This document shows positions 61,782 through 64,000 of a stretch of DNA of 64,000 nt, one piece after another. Both the position numbers and the translations under genes were made by a program. Origin of the DNA: Flagellimonas hadalis (GTDB taxonomy: Bacteria; Bacteroidota; Bacteroidia; Flavobacteriales; Flavobacteriaceae); assembly GCF_007785775.2 (NCBI RefSeq), contig NZ_VNIK02000012.1, positions 1-64,000 of the forward strand. The letters are read 5' to 3'. Within the stretch, counting starts at the first letter, position 1; each line of letters opens with the position of its first letter. The notes beneath the pieces are model-generated. The model did not search any database. It saw only the letters and a program-made list of their open reading frames with translations, and was not told the DNA's origin.

Positions 61782-62602
61782 AAAAACCGCTCCACCCACC
61801 AGAACATCCCAAACCAGAAGACAGGGATAGCCTCTACCCAAAACGATACAAAGTATCGGGATGTCATTTTTTTATTGGCGATAAGCACAAAGATCAAGAC
61901 TAGCGTGAGGGCCAATCTCAGTACGATTTCGACTTGATGGACCCCATCTTTTAAAAAAGTTAGGAGAAAAAAAACGACCGCTAGGACGATGCCCAAATTT
62001 TGGGTCCGTCTAACCCCCAATACCTGCGGCAAGGTCCGAAGATCTTTATCGTCCCATTGCATATCCCTGATCTCAAAAGGGATGATGAGCACCAACACCA
62101 ACAACACCCGTTGCAGGAAAAGCACCCAAAAATCCCAACCAATGGGCATTTGCACATCCAAAACAGGCAACAGGACAGTAAAACCGGCCCACACAAAGGC
62201 CACAATATAGATTTTCAACCCTCCTAGGCTCCTTAGGTTTTTCGCGCTTGGCAAAAACGGAACGGCATACAATGCGGACAATAGGCCCAAGATCACCGTG
62301 GCCCACCAAATCTTGGCATCCAGTTGCAGCAAAAAATAGAGTGCAAAACCAAACGACACAAAACTGAAGATCTGAATGATCTTGTGATAGGCATTGGACA
62401 CGATCAAATATTTGTAGGCCTCCACCCCATATTTGATGAAATTGTAACAGACGATCACCCCAAAAAAAATGAATCCCAACAAATCAATATCGGAAGAAAT
62501 GCCCAACAAATGAAAGGTGACACCCGCCAACGACAACACGGCCAAGGCCACATGGATACTGGCATCCAAATAAAAATCAAAAATAGACTTCAAGGTCTTC
62601 AT
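61778..62602 (-). CDS. UbiA-family prenyltransferase-like membrane protein
   Basis: A 274-residue integral membrane protein with about eight hydrophobic segments. ATG 62602 starts MKTLKSIFDF; the frame opens at 62629. The second Asp-rich motif is visible (FEIRDMQWDDKDLRTLPQ), but the first (usually NDxxDxxxD) is not; at its place is YNFIKYGVEA. Homologues in Flavobacteriaceae often carry this variant, so prenyl transfer is uncertain. Stop overlaps the sigma-partner gene stop by 4 bases. Confidence 0.78.
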   Translation of the reverse strand: MKTLKSIFDFYLDASIHVALAVLSLAGVTFHLLGISSDIDLLGFIFFGVIVCYNFIKYGVEAYKYLIVSNAYHKIIQIFSFVSFGFALYFLLQLDAKIWWATVILGLLSALYAVPFLPSAKNLRSLGGLKIYIVAFVWAGFTVLLPVLDVQMPIGWDFWVLFLQRVLLVLVLIIPFEIRDMQWDDKDLRTLPQVLGVRRTQNLGIVLAVVFFLLTFLKDGVHQVEIVLRLALTLVLIFVLIANKKMTSRYFVSFWVEAIPVFWFGMFWWVERFF

Positions 62603-62700
62603 CTTTACGGGTTTTCCCTTCGTTCCCAAAAGGTTGATCAGTGGTTAACAACTTTGCTTCACTCACCTTCAAAATTGCCTATTTTCATTGAATTTATCCC

Positions 62701-62708
62701 TAATTTTG
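62701..62708 (+). promoter_or_regulatory. -7 box upstream of gcvP
   Basis: TAATTTTG matches TAnnTTTG, 20 bases before the gcvP ATG. The -33 element is not clear. Confidence 0.5.
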
Positions 62709-62728
62709 TGCACTTTATTGGATTGAAC

Positions 62729-64000
62729 ATGAATACAGAAGTGTTTGCCGCCAGACATATCGGCATATCAGAAAAAGACCTTCCCCAAATGCTCAAAACG
62801 ATTGGGGTGGATAGTGTGGAACAGCTCATCCATGAGACCATTCCCGACGATATCAAACTTAAAAAACCACTGGACCTTCCCGCAGGGATCAGTGAGCATG
62901 AGTTCCTGGACCATTTGCAGGAGCTGGCCCAAAAGAACAAGGTTTTCAAGACCTATATTGGCCTGGGCTACCATGAATCGCTCACTCCTTCCCCCATCAA
63001 AAGGAACATTTTGGAAAATGCAGGATGGTACACCGCCTATACGCCTTATCAGGCAGAGATTGCCCAAGGAAGGCTGGAGGCCCTGCTCAATTTCCAGACC
63101 ATGGTGAGCGATCTCACTGGCATGGAAATCGCAAATGCATCGCTCTTGGATGAAAGTACGGCTGCCGCCGAGGCCATGACCATGCTGTTTGAGCTGCGCA
63201 ACAGGCAACAAAAAAAGGATAACGCTTCCAAATTCTTTGTTTCGGAAGAAGTGCTCCCACAAACGGTGAGCCTTCTCGAGACCCGTGCCATACCTTTAGG
63301 TATTGAATTGGTGATCGGCAACCATGAAACTTTTGATTTCTCTTCCGAATACTATGGCGTCCTCTTGCAATATCCCGGAAAGTATGGGCAAGTGTACGAT
63401 TATGGGTCCTTTGTGGAAAAAGCAAAGGCCAACGAGATCAAAGTGGCCGTAGCTGCCGATATCCTGAGCCTTGTCCTGTTGAAGGCCCCCGGTGAATGGG
63501 GTGTGGACGTAGTGGTGGGCACTACCCAGCGATTTGGGATCCCATTGGGCTATGGAGGTCCCCATGCGGCCTTTTTTGCCACCAAGGAAGAATACAAAAG
63601 AAGTATTCCCGGAAGGATCATTGGCGTGACCAAGGACACGGATGGCAACCGTGCCCTGCGCATGGCGCTACAGACCCGGGAACAGCACATCAAAAGGGAC
63701 AAGGCCACCTCCAACATCTGTACCGCACAGGTATTGTTGGCCGTCATGGCAGGCATGTATGCCGTGTACCATGGCCCTGAAGGGTTGAAATACATTGCAA
63801 ACAAAGTGCACAAGCATGCCAGGGTATTGGTCAGCACCTTGGAGTCCCATGGATTCCAGCAGACCAATACCGCTTATTTTGATACGATAACGGTCAAAGT
63901 AAAACAAGTCGAAAAACTAAAACAAGCCACTGAAGGAAAAGGGATCAACCTAAATTATGTTGACCCTGAAACCGTCTCCATTTCGTTGAACGAAGCTGTT
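62729..64000 (+). CDS. gcvP: Glycine dehydrogenase (aminomethyl-transferring), N-terminal part
   Basis: The first 424 codons of the P protein of the glycine cleavage system, a pyridoxal-phosphate decarboxylase; the frame is open to the window edge and the rest (with the PLP Lys) lies outside. ATG 62729 gives the usual FAARHIGISEKDLPQML start, and FKTYIGLGYHESLTPSPIKRNILEN, GWYTAYTPYQAEIAQGRLEAL, NASLLDESTAAAEAM and GDHGG-like GVDVVVGTTQRFGIPLGYGGPHAAFFATK motifs confirm it. No glycine riboswitch-like structure fits the short 99-base upstream gap. Confidence 0.95.
   Translation, partial: MNTEVFAARHIGISEKDLPQMLKTIGVDSVEQLIHETIPDDIKLKKPLDLPAGISEHEFLDHLQELAQKNKVFKTYIGLGYHESLTPSPIKRNILENAGWYTAYTPYQAEIAQGRLEALLNFQTMVSDLTGMEIANASLLDESTAAAEAMTMLFELRNRQQKKDNASKFFVSEEVLPQTVSLLETRAIPLGIELVIGNHETFDFSSEYYGVLLQYPGKYGQVYDYGSFVEKAKANEIKVAVAADILSLVLLKAPGEWGVDVVVGTTQRFGIPLGYGGPHAAFFATKEEYKRSIPGRIIGVTKDTDGNRALRMALQTREQHIKRDKATSNICTAQVLLAVMAGMYAVYHGPEGLKYIANKVHKHARVLVSTLESHGFQQTNTAYFDTITVKVKQVEKLKQATEGKGINLNYVDPETVSISLNEAV

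Noticed and set aside
62630-62728. Possible glycine riboswitch before gcvP
   Set aside because: Only 99 bases separate the UbiA-like gene from gcvP; no tandem aptamer-like structure, and the -7 box is 20 bases before ATG, leaving no room for a leader.

Overview
The window is a chromosomal segment from a member of the Bacteroidota, almost certainly family Flavobacteriaceae. A relative of Muricauda/Allomuricauda/Flagellimonas is plausible, but no species can be named from sequence alone. The signs are a SusC/SusD outer-membrane pair, type IX secretion proteins (a type B sorting domain, PorP/SprF, an OmpA-family partner), a hypoxanthine phosphoribosyltransferase-adenylate kinase fusion, promoters of the Bacteroidota TAnnTTTG type, A-rich translation starts without clear Shine-Dalgarno sequences, and moderate GC content. 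No rRNA gene, tRNA gene, CRISPR array, insertion sequence or prophage was seen.

Left part (1-10.8 kb): two pentein-fold enzymes (CtlX-like citrulline hydrolase and an amidinotransferase/DDAH-like protein), a small secreted unknown, citrate synthase, glycogen synthase, enolase, and, on the opposite strand, a tandem pair of DUF1963 (YwqG-like) genes, then carA. The DUF1963 pair is a tandem duplication of about 1.2 kb. The repeat unit includes the upstream region, the gene, its terminator and the last bases of carA.

Centre (10.8-28.1 kb): one very long minus-strand block of translation and transcription genes, running from rpsL at 28.0 kb down to rplQ at 10.9 kb: str (rpsL, rpsG, fusA, rpsJ), S10, spc (with secY, infA, rpmJ) and alpha (rpsM, rpsK, rpsD, rpoA, rplQ). 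It has a consensus promoter in front of rpsL, a possible attenuator between rpsJ and rplC, and a clear terminator after rplQ.

Right part (28.5-64 kb): an isolated susCD pair behind a 500-base leader rich in inverted repeats; rlmB, rhomboid protease and rarA; a six-gene minus-strand operon starting with radC and including a polysaccharide-deacetylase-like protein that appears to have lost its catalytic residues; mpl; a three-gene type IX secretion/adhesin operon preceded by three perfect inverted repeats; a cupin/SDR pair; DoxX; a LytS/LytR-type two-component system; obg and the HPRT-adenylate kinase fusion, divergent from purK-purE; an M3 metallopeptidase; an ECF sigma factor with a tiny zinc-finger (possible anti-sigma) protein; a UbiA-family protein; and the first 424 codons of gcvP, which runs off the window edge.

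Most of the window is housekeeping. No clearly undescribed multi-gene system was found. The items most worth a second look are the carA-adjacent tandem duplication, the predicted pseudo-deacetylase, the inverted-repeat clusters upstream of the adhesin operon and of susC, the rpsJ-rplC attenuator, and an OmpA-family protein lacking its usual middle domain. All functional calls are from reading motifs and recalled family features; no database search was run.
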